Shown here in pieces: positions 48,136-56,674 of a stretch of DNA of 64,000 bases. The stretch is from contig NZ_JACHGJ010000003.1 of NCBI RefSeq assembly GCF_014207565.1, positions 47,851-111,850 on the forward strand, written 5' to 3'. The notes under the pieces were generated by a model that saw only the letters and a program-made list of their open reading frames with translations, was not told the origin of the DNA and did not search any database. The DNA comes from Spirochaeta isovalerica. Its GTDB lineage: Bacteria; Spirochaetota; Spirochaetia; DSM-2461. Each line of letters opens with the position of its first letter. The stretch's first letter is position 1. The position numbers were made by a program, and so were the translations under genes.

Positions 48136-50156
48136 AAGACCGGCAGAAAAGGATGCTCAGATTACTTCTGTTAAATGAGGGGTCTCTTCTGATTGACGAT
48201 CTGGCCGGGACCTTTTCTATCGGCCGGAGGACTGTATCCCGCGATCTCGATGTTCTCGACAAGTGGCTCTCCCTCAAGGGAGCGCGGCTTGAGAGAAAGC
48301 AGAACCACGGGATACAGGTCCTCTGTTTCGGGACCGATCCTGCCGACCTGATCGAGCTTATCAACAAACCCGATTCCTATCTGGAATCGCTTCCCCCTTT
48401 TAAAAGACAGAAACTCATTCTTCTCTATCTGCTTTTCAACAACAGGGAAATAAAGATTTCCCATATGGCCAATACTTTTTTCATCAGCGACACTTCTGTG
48501 TGGAACGATCTGAATCAGATCGAAAAAAGCATCGGCGATAAAGATATAGCTCTGGAAAGGATGAAAGGCGTCGGAATCAGGCTGAGAGGCTCCGAATCCT
48601 ACATCCGGATGAAATTTCTCTCAACCATGATGGAGGTTTTTTCCTCCCGGACCATAATACCTCATCTCTATTCACTCAAAGAGAGCCGTGAATCGACTCT
48701 GGAAATCAATCAGTTCAATATGCTTATGGAAAGGCTCCGTTTTCCCGTAGGAAACAGCGCGGTCCAGAAACAGATCCGCCGGGCCGTCTCCGCTCTGGGA
48801 TACAGTTTTACCATGTCCGGCGAAGCACTCCTCTATTTCTATCTGCAGCTGACTCTCCACAGGATCAAGGCGGGAGCCATGATCGTACGCTACAACAGTT
48901 TTCGCTGCACACCGCTTTTTTTCAACCTGGCGCAGGATATTCTTTCCGATCTGCTGGAACGGGTTTTCAGCGGAGCCATACCGGAGGGAGAAATCGCCCA
49001 GCTGGGAATGATTCTCCAGGTATTGGAAATCGGAGATCTGAAATCGGTCAGGATCAGCAATTTCGAATCCATGATCGATGATGAAATCCGCGATCTGACG
49101 GCCCGGATGATCGAACGGTTCGGAGAACTGGATAAACAGCTCTATTACTTGAATCATCATATGGAGGAAGTGCTCAATCTGTCTCTGGCTTCCCTGGTCA
49201 TAAGATTGGAAAACGGTGTTCCCTACTGGCACGGCGATTGGGGAAGCTCCTCGTCGGAAGAGTGGAGACGGGGCGAAAAAGAGGAATATCTCTCTAGTCT
49301 CCTCAAAGAGCGGTGCGGCCTTGATCCGTCGGGACGTGATCTGGAATACATACTCATTCTTTTTCAGTCCCTCATCATCAGTGAAAGCGAAGTGCCTCCC
49401 CGGCGAATCCGCTGTCTCGTCTGCTGTTTTGAAGGGATCGGTCTGGCTTCCTACCTTCAGTCAGTCCTGCAGAGAGAAATCAAGGGAATCAATATTATCG
49501 AAGCAACGGCAGTATTTAAAATCCGTCAGGAGTATATCGATGAAAAGGGGATTGAGCTGATTATTTCAACTTTTCCCATAAGCGATATCAATATCCCTGT
49601 CATCGATATCTCTCTACCGCTCAATAAGGAAAAAATCAAAAAAGAAGTGGCTTCACTTCTTCCCTTACTGGCGCCCGGGCGGGATTTCGAACCGGTGATT
49701 GCCGGGGAAGAGGTTTCATTTCAGGAAGTTCTCAATCTCATTCAGAATTTCATGATGTACCGGCTGGCTGAAGCTCCTGATATCGACCGGGTCATTTCCT
49801 CTCTATCGGCAGAGCTGACTGGCACCGGAAAAAAGGCGAAGAAACTGGAAAAAGATTTCCGCAGAAGAGAAGATCTGGGGACGCTGGAGTTCGAAGATTA
49901 CGGAATCCGGGTTCTCCATTGCCGTTCCGCTGCTGTCGACGGACCGAAAGCTGGAGTTGTTGACTTCGAGGCTGATGATCGTGCCAGAATCCTCTTTATG
50001 GTGGCCCCTGATCCCTGTCCGGAACAGATCCGGAAGCTTCTGTCCGTCATAACCATCTCGTTTCTTGAAAACTCATCGTTCCGCCGCTCCATCATATCCG
50101 GGGCGCTGAAGGATATCCGAAAGAACCTGATGGATATATTTAAAGATGTTCTGTAG
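48132..50156 (+). CDS. PTS-regulated transcriptional activator (MtlR/BglG-type)
   Basis: A 674-residue regulator started at a GTG in a GTGA overlap with ptsI. The N-terminal helix-turn-helix (LLLNEGSLLIDDLAGTFSIGRRTVSRDLDVLDKWL), a second wHTH (IKISHMANTFFISDTSVWNDLNQIEKSI), two PRD domains (about 180-390, with histidines such as LTLHRIKAG and NHHMEEVLNLSL), an EIIB-like domain with LVCCFEGIGLASYL (about 430) and a C-terminal EIIA-like domain (GIRVLHCRSAAVDG, about 595). This is the MtlR layout: phosphorylation by the PTS proteins tells it whether sugar is being imported. It probably activates the operon from repeats at 41806-41848. Confidence 0.88.
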   Translation: MKDRQKRMLRLLLLNEGSLLIDDLAGTFSIGRRTVSRDLDVLDKWLSLKGARLERKQNHGIQVLCFGTDPADLIELINKPDSYLESLPPFKRQKLILLYLLFNNREIKISHMANTFFISDTSVWNDLNQIEKSIGDKDIALERMKGVGIRLRGSESYIRMKFLSTMMEVFSSRTIIPHLYSLKESRESTLEINQFNMLMERLRFPVGNSAVQKQIRRAVSALGYSFTMSGEALLYFYLQLTLHRIKAGAMIVRYNSFRCTPLFFNLAQDILSDLLERVFSGAIPEGEIAQLGMILQVLEIGDLKSVRISNFESMIDDEIRDLTARMIERFGELDKQLYYLNHHMEEVLNLSLASLVIRLENGVPYWHGDWGSSSSEEWRRGEKEEYLSSLLKERCGLDPSGRDLEYILILFQSLIISESEVPPRRIRCLVCCFEGIGLASYLQSVLQREIKGINIIEATAVFKIRQEYIDEKGIELIISTFPISDINIPVIDISLPLNKEKIKKEVASLLPLLAPGRDFEPVIAGEEVSFQEVLNLIQNFMMYRLAEAPDIDRVISSLSAELTGTGKKAKKLEKDFRRREDLGTLEFEDYGIRVLHCRSAAVDGPKAGVVDFEADDRARILFMVAPDPCPEQIRKLLSVITISFLENSSFRRSIISGALKDIRKNLMDIFKDVL

Positions 50157-50185
50157 ATAATTAGCGGGAATATCTGATTTCAGTT

Positions 50186-50449
50186 TTATGCGCAGCAGGC
50201 TTTTGCCGCGATCATGGTTTTCAGCGATTTGGCAAGCTGGTCCGGGCAGGATGTCTGCCTCATCCCGCAGGGAGATCCTTCAAAGAGCTCAATGACCTTC
50301 TCCGCCTCCATTCCTTTGACGAGCTTGGAAATCCCCAGAAGATTTCCGGGACATCCTCTGTGAAAATTTACACTTTTTATGGCGCTACCATCAAGTTCAA
50401 TGTCAATGCGGGCTGTGCATACACCCTGAACTTCAAAACTTTCTTTCAT
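50186..50449 (-). CDS. TSCPD-domain protein (TIGR03905 type)
   Basis: An 87-residue protein. The motif RQTSCPDQLAKSL that names the family is complete, and cysteines at CPGNL, SPCGMR, TSCPD and the C-terminal CC suggest metal or thiol chemistry. TSCPD domains also occur at the end of B12-dependent ribonucleotide reductases; stand-alone forms have no assigned function. It converges on the PTS activator. Confidence 0.8.
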   Translation of the reverse strand: MKESFEVQGVCTARIDIELDGSAIKSVNFHRGCPGNLLGISKLVKGMEAEKVIELFEGSPCGMRQTSCPDQLAKSLKTMIAAKACCA

Positions 50450-50490
50450 ATGAATAAGGCCTCTATATTTTCATTCCGTTTTTTTCCCGA

Positions 50491-50517
50491 TAAAAAACCC
50501 CTGCATAAAACAGGGGT
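50491..50517 (-). terminator. Intrinsic terminator of the PEGA gene
   Basis: On the minus strand ACCCCTG pairs with CAGGGGT (50517-50511 with 50503-50497) across a 7-base loop, followed by TTTTTT. It lies about 70 bases after the PEGA stop and just upstream of the TSCPD gene. Confidence 0.82.
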
Positions 50518-50587
50518 GGTTTATTGGATAAATAAATATATATAAGATTTCTTTAATATTGTCTACAGGTCGGGAACCTGAAAAGGA

Positions 50588-51355
50588 TCATTCAATTATA
50601 AGAGACAGTATCGGCCTTATCGTATAGGTCCGACCCGCCTCGGCAATAATCGTGGACTGCGTGGCAAATCCTCCGGATCTTACCTGAATGGTATGCTGTC
50701 CCGGCTGTATGGTAAAAACCGTACTGTTCATTAATATCCCGTTGTCGTAAATGCTGATCTGCGACATGGCATTATTGATCGTTCTGTTGAGGCTCTCATT
50801 GGGGATGATCACCTGTATCGTAGCGAGAGGCTGCTGGAGATTGAAGTGGAGATTCTCATTGCGCTGAAGGTTGACGGTTTGAGTCTGGCTCGAATAGCCC
50901 GGCGCGGAAACGGAAACCGTATAGCTGCCCTGGGGAAGTTCCATCCTGAAGGGAGCCGTGCCGGAAATACTTCTGGGGCCGCTGATGTCCACCCGGGCTC
51001 CATTCACATTGGAAGTGATGTTTAACTGGGCGCCAGCCGATCGTCGCTGGGTTTGAAACGTAAAATTTTCCGCCCTGTTTCTGTCCATGACGACAACTCT
51101 AGACTGGGCCGGGTAACCGGGAGCGGAGATTTCGATCGTATATGTGCCGGCCGGAAGGGCGACATTCAAATTGGTCGTGCCTTTTATGGGCGAGAAGCTT
51201 CGGTTATCTCTCGATTGTACGAGGACATTGGCTCTCACATTTGCCGTTACCGACAGCTGAAACGTTGTTCCTCTTCTTGTCGTTTGAGCCGGCAACCCTG
51301 CGACCAGCCCGGCCAGCATGCATATTGTAAAAAACCGTATGATGTTTTTGTTCAT
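50588..51355 (-). CDS. Exported PEGA-domain protein
   Basis: A 255-residue protein with a signal peptide (MNKNIIRFFTICMLAGLVAGLPAQ). Three PEGA-like repeats follow: about 33-95 (GTTNLNVALPAGTYTIEISAPGYPAQSRVVVM), about 105-170 (GARVDISGPRSISGTAPFRMELPQGSYTVSVSAPGYSSQTQTVNL) and a diverged third (GQHTIQVRSGGFATQSTIIAEAGRTYTI). PEGA repeats are beta-sandwich modules common in spirochaete surface proteins. It is probably envelope-exposed. Followed by its own terminator. Confidence 0.82.
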   Translation of the reverse strand: MNKNIIRFFTICMLAGLVAGLPAQTTRRGTTFQLSVTANVRANVLVQSRDNRSFSPIKGTTNLNVALPAGTYTIEISAPGYPAQSRVVVMDRNRAENFTFQTQRRSAGAQLNITSNVNGARVDISGPRSISGTAPFRMELPQGSYTVSVSAPGYSSQTQTVNLQRNENLHFNLQQPLATIQVIIPNESLNRTINNAMSQISIYDNGILMNSTVFTIQPGQHTIQVRSGGFATQSTIIAEAGRTYTIRPILSLIIE

Positions 51356-51518
51356 TTTCTAACTCCTCTCAAATCTTATTTCTCTTTGAAATAACAGATA
51401 AAATTCTAACTCAAAGACTCGGGAATATCTAATATAACATTCAATTTTAAAAAATCTGTCACTTTTTCTTTCCCGTAAGAACTGACTTTTTAATGGCTAT
51501 GGATTATTCTCTATAAGC

Positions 51519-52700
51519 ATGAAGACCGTAGCAGAAATCAATGAGAAAATCAGTTCTGGCCGGGCCGTAGTCCTTACCGCCGAAGAAGTTATCGATTATG
51601 TGGATAAAAAAGGGCTGGAACAGGCCGCAAAAGAAGTCGATGTCGTCACAACGGCTACCTTCGGGCCTATGTGTTCCTCCGGCTGCTTTCTAAACTTCGG
51701 ACACAGTAAGCCTAAGATCCGTATTACCGAAGCCTGGCTTGATGATGTGAGCGCCTACAGCGGAATCGCCGCGGTCGACCTCTATCTCGGGGCAACGCAA
51801 CTACGGCATAACGATCCTGCCAATCTCGATTACCCCGGCGACTTCCGCTTCGGAGGCGGCCATGTCATGGAAAAACTCATCGCCGGAAAGGAAGTTCAGC
51901 TTTTCGCTCTTTCCTACGGGACCGATGATTACCCCGGACGGGAGCTTCGGACCAGGTTTACCATAGATGATCTCAACCAGGCGGTTATGGTCAATCCGCG
52001 AAACTGCTACCAGAATTACAATGTCGCCATTAACGCTTCGGACAAACCGATCTATACCTATCTGGGATATCTGAAGCCCCATATGAAAAACTGCGGTTAT
52101 TCCAGTGCCGGACAATTATCTCCTCTTTTGAACGATCCCTTCTACAGAACCATCGGCGTCGGTACCAGGGTCTGGCTGGCAGGAGCGCAGGGGCATGTCT
52201 ATTCAGAAGGAACGCAGCATTCTCCGACATGCGAAAGAGGTGTTCTCGGAGTACCTTCCGAAGGGGCCGGAACGCTGGCACTGACTGCTGACATGAAAAA
52301 AATGAATCCCGAATTCGTCCGCGGAGTCAGCCTGAAAGGTTACGGGGTCTCGCTGTCTCTGGGGGTGGGGATCCCGATTCCCATTCTCGATGAGGACATG
52401 CTGAAGCAGACGACGATCCGCGACAGAGACATTAAAGCCCAGGTTATCGATTACTCAACCGACTATCCGCAGAGAACGGGAAAGGTTCTGGGCACGGTCA
52501 ATTACGAAGAGCTTAAATCCGGTACCATAGAACTGAACGGTCAGAAAGTCGAAACGGGAAGTCTTTCCTCTTATGCCGGAGCGAGAAAAATCGCGGCCAT
52601 TCTTCAGGAAGAGATCCGCTCGGGAAAATTCCTGCTTTCCCAGCCGATATCACCGCTTCCCTTTGAACAATCGATGAAACCCATGAAGGAAATCGGGTAG
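51519..52700 (+). CDS. Homocysteine biosynthesis protein (DUF39 / HcyBio)
   Basis: A 393-residue protein that begins KTVAEINEKISSGRAVVLTAEEVIDYV and continues with TTATFGPMCSSGCFLNFGHSKPKIRI, which holds the conserved cysteines; GAGTLALTADMKKMNPEFVRG and LGVGIPIPILDEDML follow. It is the DUF39 family (MA1821-type) implicated in methanogens and other anaerobes in making homocysteine from aspartate semialdehyde and sulfide. The C-terminal CBS domains of some members are absent. It is followed 12 bases later by the NIL-ferredoxin and then UPF0280, the complete set known from anaerobes. The start has no strong ribosome site. Confidence 0.88.
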   Translation: MKTVAEINEKISSGRAVVLTAEEVIDYVDKKGLEQAAKEVDVVTTATFGPMCSSGCFLNFGHSKPKIRITEAWLDDVSAYSGIAAVDLYLGATQLRHNDPANLDYPGDFRFGGGHVMEKLIAGKEVQLFALSYGTDDYPGRELRTRFTIDDLNQAVMVNPRNCYQNYNVAINASDKPIYTYLGYLKPHMKNCGYSSAGQLSPLLNDPFYRTIGVGTRVWLAGAQGHVYSEGTQHSPTCERGVLGVPSEGAGTLALTADMKKMNPEFVRGVSLKGYGVSLSLGVGIPIPILDEDMLKQTTIRDRDIKAQVIDYSTDYPQRTGKVLGTVNYEELKSGTIELNGQKVETGSLSSYAGARKIAAILQEEIRSGKFLLSQPISPLPFEQSMKPMKEIG

Positions 52701-52712
52701 GGGGGAGGAAAT

Positions 52713-53132
52713 ATGTCTGATAATATCACCAAAAAGATCATGCTTTATTTTCCAGAATGCGAAACCGAAAGCCCCATAGTCTATCATCTTGTCAAAGATT
52801 ACGATCTGATGATAAATATCTTCCGCGCTAAAGTGACTCCCGAAGAAGAAGGGTATCTCGTACTGGATATAACCGGTTCGGATGGGAATATCCACCAGGC
52901 TACCGAATGGCTTCAGTCTCTGGGGATCATTGTCAATGAGACAGATAAAGGTGTGAAATGGGATCAGAACCGCTGCGTTCAATGCGGCAGCTGCGTTCCT
53001 CACTGCCCCACAGGAGCTCTCTCCATTCCCGATAGATCGACAATGGAAATACGTTTCGAGTCAAATAAATGTATTGAATGTTTAAGCTGTATAAAAGTCT
53101 GTCCTTACGAAGCGGTTACGTCAATTTTCTGA
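52713..53132 (+). CDS. NIL-domain ferredoxin (2 x 4Fe-4S)
   Basis: A 139-residue protein. An N-terminal NIL domain (KIMLYFPECETESPIVYHLVKDYDLMINIFRAKVTPEEEGYLVLDI) is followed by two 4Fe-4S motifs (CVQCGSCVPHCPTGAL and CIECLSCIKVCPYEAV). It is the MA1822-type partner of DUF39 and probably supplies electrons or binds a thiol substrate in homocysteine formation. GGAGG lies upstream of the ATG. Same operon. Confidence 0.9.
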   Translation: MSDNITKKIMLYFPECETESPIVYHLVKDYDLMINIFRAKVTPEEEGYLVLDITGSDGNIHQATEWLQSLGIIVNETDKGVKWDQNRCVQCGSCVPHCPTGALSIPDRSTMEIRFESNKCIECLSCIKVCPYEAVTSIF

Positions 53133-53138
53133 TATCTG

Positions 53139-53882
53139 ATGAAGAGGCATTTCAGAGAATTCCATTACAAGGAAGCCCATTTTCATATTCTCACTTCCTC
53201 CTGGGATCCGGTGACGGAATTCATTCTGTCTGAAAGGCTCAGATTGGAAGCCTTTATTTTATCTCATCCCCTATTCGGAGAATCTCTGGAGCCTGTCAGT
53301 ATCTCCCCGGCAGATAAACAACCTGAATCTGTGCGGAGAATGATCGAAGCTTCTCTTGCCACAGGTCTGGGGCCGATGGCTGCTGTGGCCGGTACAATGG
53401 CTCAGCTGGCTGCTGAAATCTCGGCCGATATGGGGAGTCCCGAGACGATAGTGGAAAATGGCGGCGATATATATGTCGACTGCAGGGAAGATGTCACTCT
53501 GGGATTGTATCCCGGAAGAAACAGCCCCTTTTCCAATCTGGCGCTGCGCATTCTTCCCGAATTCATGCCGCTGGGTGTCTGCACCTCTTCCGGGCGGATG
53601 GGACACTCCCTCAGTTTCGGAGACTGCGATATCCTTACGGTTTTCTCGAAGAACGCTTCGCTAGCCGATGCCGCGGCCACTCTGGGATGCAATAGCATCC
53701 GCTCGAAAGAGGACATGGAGCCGGTATTGAACCGGCTCCTGGAAATACCCGGTATCGAGGGGGCTCTGGCTATCAGGGATGGTGATTTCGGAGCTGCGGG
53801 TCGAATCCCCGAATTGGTAAAAAACAGCGACCCGGAAATCCTGAATAAAGTGTCCCGCGATGAGACTTCGAATTTTCAATAG
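53139..53882 (+). CDS. UPF0280 family protein (ApbE-like fold)
   Basis: A 247-residue protein: GLGPMAAVAGTMAQLAAEISADMG, then VENGGDIYVDC and a GVCTSSGRMGHSLSFGDCDILTVFSKNA segment. This is UPF0280/COG2122, the third component of the anaerobe homocysteine set. The fold is related to the FMN-transferase ApbE, but the catalytic role is unsettled. It begins seven bases after the ferredoxin stop. The 3' end overlaps the convergent DUF2804 gene by seven bases. Confidence 0.88.
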   Translation: MKRHFREFHYKEAHFHILTSSWDPVTEFILSERLRLEAFILSHPLFGESLEPVSISPADKQPESVRRMIEASLATGLGPMAAVAGTMAQLAAEISADMGSPETIVENGGDIYVDCREDVTLGLYPGRNSPFSNLALRILPEFMPLGVCTSSGRMGHSLSFGDCDILTVFSKNASLADAAATLGCNSIRSKEDMEPVLNRLLEIPGIEGALAIRDGDFGAAGRIPELVKNSDPEILNKVSRDETSNFQ

Positions 53883-54934
53883 CGGTTATAAACGTCTTCC
53901 GCAAAACCGGGAAAGTTCTCCAGAGAGAGTTCCCGTTCATCATCAAGACGGACTTTCCCGGTAAAATATCCGAACACCTGGTGCTGGACAGAGCGGATCA
54001 GAAGGAGATTCACTTCGGACTGCCTGTCCACTACCGGTCTGAAATCCAGTTCGAAACGGCCGTCGCTGCTGGTGAATTTCCAGGGAGCCATGTAGTTGTC
54101 GGGATCAATGTGAAATGTCACCTCTTCCAGTTTATGAACTTTCCTGCCATAGAAAAGCACATTTTCCGTCGCCGGCGTTCTATCGGTAAAGCCGTATCCG
54201 ATATTAAAGCCGAAAAACTTATCATTTATATAACCGCTTGCGGATCCCCAGTACCATCTGTTCCGGTATGTCCAGGCTCCCCGACCCCAGTCCAGGGTTC
54301 CCGTGTCCCTTTTCGGATCGAACTCATAACGGTTTGCTGCCGTTTCGACAAAACCGGACGCGGGCATTCCATTTATCTTTCGGTTGTAGTAAAAGCGCCT
54401 GCGGTTTTCTTTCCAGGATGTGGCGATATTCATGCTTTCCAGATCCGGGGGCTGCTGTAGAATTATCTCTCCCCGAATTCCCTTACCCTCACCGGGAACA
54501 GGGAGTTCCGGTGCATGGAAGATAATCTTTCTGGATCCTTCTCCTGTTTCGTAACGGATAGTCAGAACCTTGTCGCCGAAAGCCATGTTCCCCGAATCAG
54601 GTGTCATCTTTCTCTCTCCGCTACCCGCAGTAATGCGGCCGCGGGGGAGAAGGGAAAGAGTGTCCGCCTGCCGGGTTTCCCCTTTCTCCATATCGATCCA
54701 GCAGATAGCCATTAGACCGGCATAACCTAGATCGCTTATAGTGAAGCTGATCCCCTTTTTCATGGAATCGGAAAGAATGATGTAGTAGTCCCATTCTTTA
54801 ATGCGGAACCAGGGAGCCTTTATATCTTCTCTCCGATAGTTCCAGAATGGTTTTCTTCCCCAGCCTTCACTGGATATATGACCTCTTTTATCGAGTAAAT
54901 CGAGAGATTCTGTAATTTCTTTCTGTATTTTCAT
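53876..54934 (-). CDS. DUF2804 family protein
   Basis: A 352-residue soluble beta-rich protein. The pattern WGRKPFWNYRREDIKAPWFRIKEWDYYIILSD near the start, then LDWGRGAWTYRNRWYWGSASGY and FGFNIGYGFTDR, fits DUF2804, a lipocalin-like family without known function. No signal peptide. Convergent with UPF0280 (7-base overlap). Confidence 0.78.
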   Translation of the reverse strand: MKIQKEITESLDLLDKRGHISSEGWGRKPFWNYRREDIKAPWFRIKEWDYYIILSDSMKKGISFTISDLGYAGLMAICWIDMEKGETRQADTLSLLPRGRITAGSGERKMTPDSGNMAFGDKVLTIRYETGEGSRKIIFHAPELPVPGEGKGIRGEIILQQPPDLESMNIATSWKENRRRFYYNRKINGMPASGFVETAANRYEFDPKRDTGTLDWGRGAWTYRNRWYWGSASGYINDKFFGFNIGYGFTDRTPATENVLFYGRKVHKLEEVTFHIDPDNYMAPWKFTSSDGRFELDFRPVVDRQSEVNLLLIRSVQHQVFGYFTGKVRLDDERELSLENFPGFAEDVYNRY

Positions 54935-55023
54935 ATAGAGAAGTCTATCATCGGGAATATCAATCTGTCATATAAATAATCAATGTGTAATTCTCTCTCT
55001 CATGTTTTAGAATTCTCTATATT

Positions 55024-55161
55024 ATGAAAGGAAAATTTATTCTGGTAATTCTGATTATTGTTACGGGGGGGATTACCGGTTGCCGGACGGTCGGCGGTGA
55101 TAAACCGGAAGAAGACCAGTGGTTTGAAATCGCAGGTGAAGGGGAAGAATCGTCGGGCTGA
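55024..55161 (+). CDS. Small lipoprotein (45 residues)
   Basis: The frame from ATG 55024 to TGA 55161 gives a signal peptide (KGKFILVILIIVTGG) ending in the lipobox ITGC, then a short acidic tail rich in Glu. It was found by direct reading. No clear ribosome site is visible upstream, so expression is not certain. The 3' part forms one arm of a long hairpin. Function unknown; such peptides are common in spirochaete envelopes. Confidence 0.5.
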   Translation: MKGKFILVILIIVTGGITGCRTVGGDKPEEDQWFEIAGEGEESSG

Positions 55162-55170
55162 TTCTTCCCC
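55141..55170. terminator. Hairpin between the small lipoprotein and the aminotransferase
   Basis: An 11-bp perfect stem (GGGGAAGAATC with GATTCTTCCCC, 8-base loop) overlaps the lipoprotein stop codon and ends eight bases before the aminotransferase stop. No long T-run, so its efficiency as a terminator is uncertain, but the position fits a shared bidirectional signal. Confidence 0.5.
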
Positions 55171-55178
55171 TGTTATGC

Positions 55179-56498
55179 TTATCTCTGTTTATACTGTTCC
55201 AGCAGGGATGCGAAAAGTGCGGGAACCAGAGCCATTCTTTCCGGTTTTTCCACATAGGCTATGCGCATCTGCGTTCTGCCGGGATTGGGGGCTCCTTCGG
55301 GCAGGCTGTAGAATCCGGCCATGGGAGCCACCAGAAGAGTCAGCTCTTCCCCTTTTATATCAACTTTTCCTTCCCGGGCGCAGAAGAGTACAAAGTCCTG
55401 GGCGTTAAAATTTTCATCAACCACATTTCTCACATCTATTACGGAATAGAGAGAGGCATCGGGATTGGAGACAATGATACCGGGAACCAGTTCTTTGAAC
55501 TCTTCAGTCAGGCTTACAAGCATTTTGCTGTAATAGTTTCTCTGGGACTCATACCATTTCCCCAGAGCATCATGAGATTCATGGGCCAATGCCCCGAACA
55601 TATACTGTCCGATGGCGTTTGAACAGAGATCAGCAGTACATTCGGCAACGCTCTTTTCATGAAAATCTTTTCTGTCTGTTACAAGAGCCCCGATCCTCAG
55701 GCCGCAGCCGTTCCATACTTTGGAAGAGGTTTCTATGGATATGCGCCGCCCTTCGATCCCCGGCACATCTTTATCTGTTACACCCCATATGCTTGACGTG
55801 ACATCCTTTGTGTAAAACAGCTCCCTGTAAGCTTCGTCGCTGATCATCCAGATATTGTGTTTCACGCAGATTTCTGCAAGAGTTTTCATAGCCTCCAGGC
55901 TGTAAAACTGTCCGGTCGGATTGTCGTAGGGAATGACAACCATGGCCGAAGGTTTTTCCTTTTCAATTACAGTCTCGATTTCCTCCATAGAGGGAAGAGA
56001 GAAGTTTCCGTCTTCGCCCAGTGTTCTTGATACTGAAACAGTTCGTCTGCCTACGCGGGCCGCCATGGCGTTATAATTGGTATAGGCCGCATCAATGAGA
56101 AGCAGCGGATGGTCCGTTGATCCGGCATCTCCGCATACGCCGAGAATCACCATCTCCATGGCCTGGGATCCGCCGTTGGTCACCTGGGAATAAAGTCCTT
56201 CCGTGGAAAACCCACTGGACGCGATAATATTGAGAAAGGCCTGATTTGTCTCTTCCATTCCCACTGTCGCGGTGTATTTTACAACTCCTTCCTTAAAGGG
56301 ACTGTCCTCTTTGTTCAGATTGAACATGCGTTCCGAAATTGCGGGATGGAGCGGAAGGGATACATTCCCGATGGCCGTATTAACCGGCTTTGTGTTATCT
56401 TTTCTTTCGGCGAATTTTATCTGAGCCAATCTGATAGCCGAAGGTTTTCTATTGCTGAAATGTCTCGACATTTGCGGTTTCATAAATGCCTCTCTCAA
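55179..56498 (-). CDS. Class I/II PLP-dependent aminotransferase
   Basis: A 439-residue fold-type I enzyme. Visible are NGGSQAMEMVILGV, AYTNYNAMAARVGR, PYDNPTGQFYSLEAMKTL and DEAYRELFY (the PLP-binding Asp), and the lysine region SIETSSKVWNGCGLRIGAL. The C-terminus has GRTQMRIAYVEKPERM with the substrate-carboxylate Arg. It resembles aspartate/aromatic-type aminotransferases, but the substrate cannot be fixed. The start may be at the ATG 6 or 10 codons in; none has a strong ribosome site. Confidence 0.85.
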   Translation of the reverse strand: MREAFMKPQMSRHFSNRKPSAIRLAQIKFAERKDNTKPVNTAIGNVSLPLHPAISERMFNLNKEDSPFKEGVVKYTATVGMEETNQAFLNIIASSGFSTEGLYSQVTNGGSQAMEMVILGVCGDAGSTDHPLLLIDAAYTNYNAMAARVGRRTVSVSRTLGEDGNFSLPSMEEIETVIEKEKPSAMVVIPYDNPTGQFYSLEAMKTLAEICVKHNIWMISDEAYRELFYTKDVTSSIWGVTDKDVPGIEGRRISIETSSKVWNGCGLRIGALVTDRKDFHEKSVAECTADLCSNAIGQYMFGALAHESHDALGKWYESQRNYYSKMLVSLTEEFKELVPGIIVSNPDASLYSVIDVRNVVDENFNAQDFVLFCAREGKVDIKGEELTLLVAPMAGFYSLPEGAPNPGRTQMRIAYVEKPERMALVPALFASLLEQYKQR

Positions 56499-56597
56499 TA
56501 CGATTTATTTAAGTGATGAGACAGTTTTACACTTATTATGGATTTTGGCAATAAAAAATAACCGCCTATCGTAAGAGGTTGCAAAAGATTTTTCTGT

Positions 56598-56636
56598 TTG
56601 ACTAATATTGTTCAATCGTATACCATTGCAATGGTA
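56598..56636 (+). promoter_or_regulatory. Reverse-rubrerythrin promoter with operator palindrome over the -10
   Basis: TTGACT (56598-56603), a 17-base spacer and TACCAT (56621-56626). The -10 is the left part of a perfect 16-bp palindrome, TACCATTGCAATGGTA (56621-56636), so a repressor bound there would block the polymerase. A second small symmetry, ATTG-TT-CAAT, sits in the spacer (56607-56616). Confidence 0.6.
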
Positions 56637-56674
56637 ATAATTATCAATACTAGTAAGAATCACAGGAGAAAATT

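Noticed and set aside
51356..51518. SAM-type riboswitch before the homocysteine cassette
   Set aside because: I looked for paired stems with the expected conserved core and found only AT-rich sequence.
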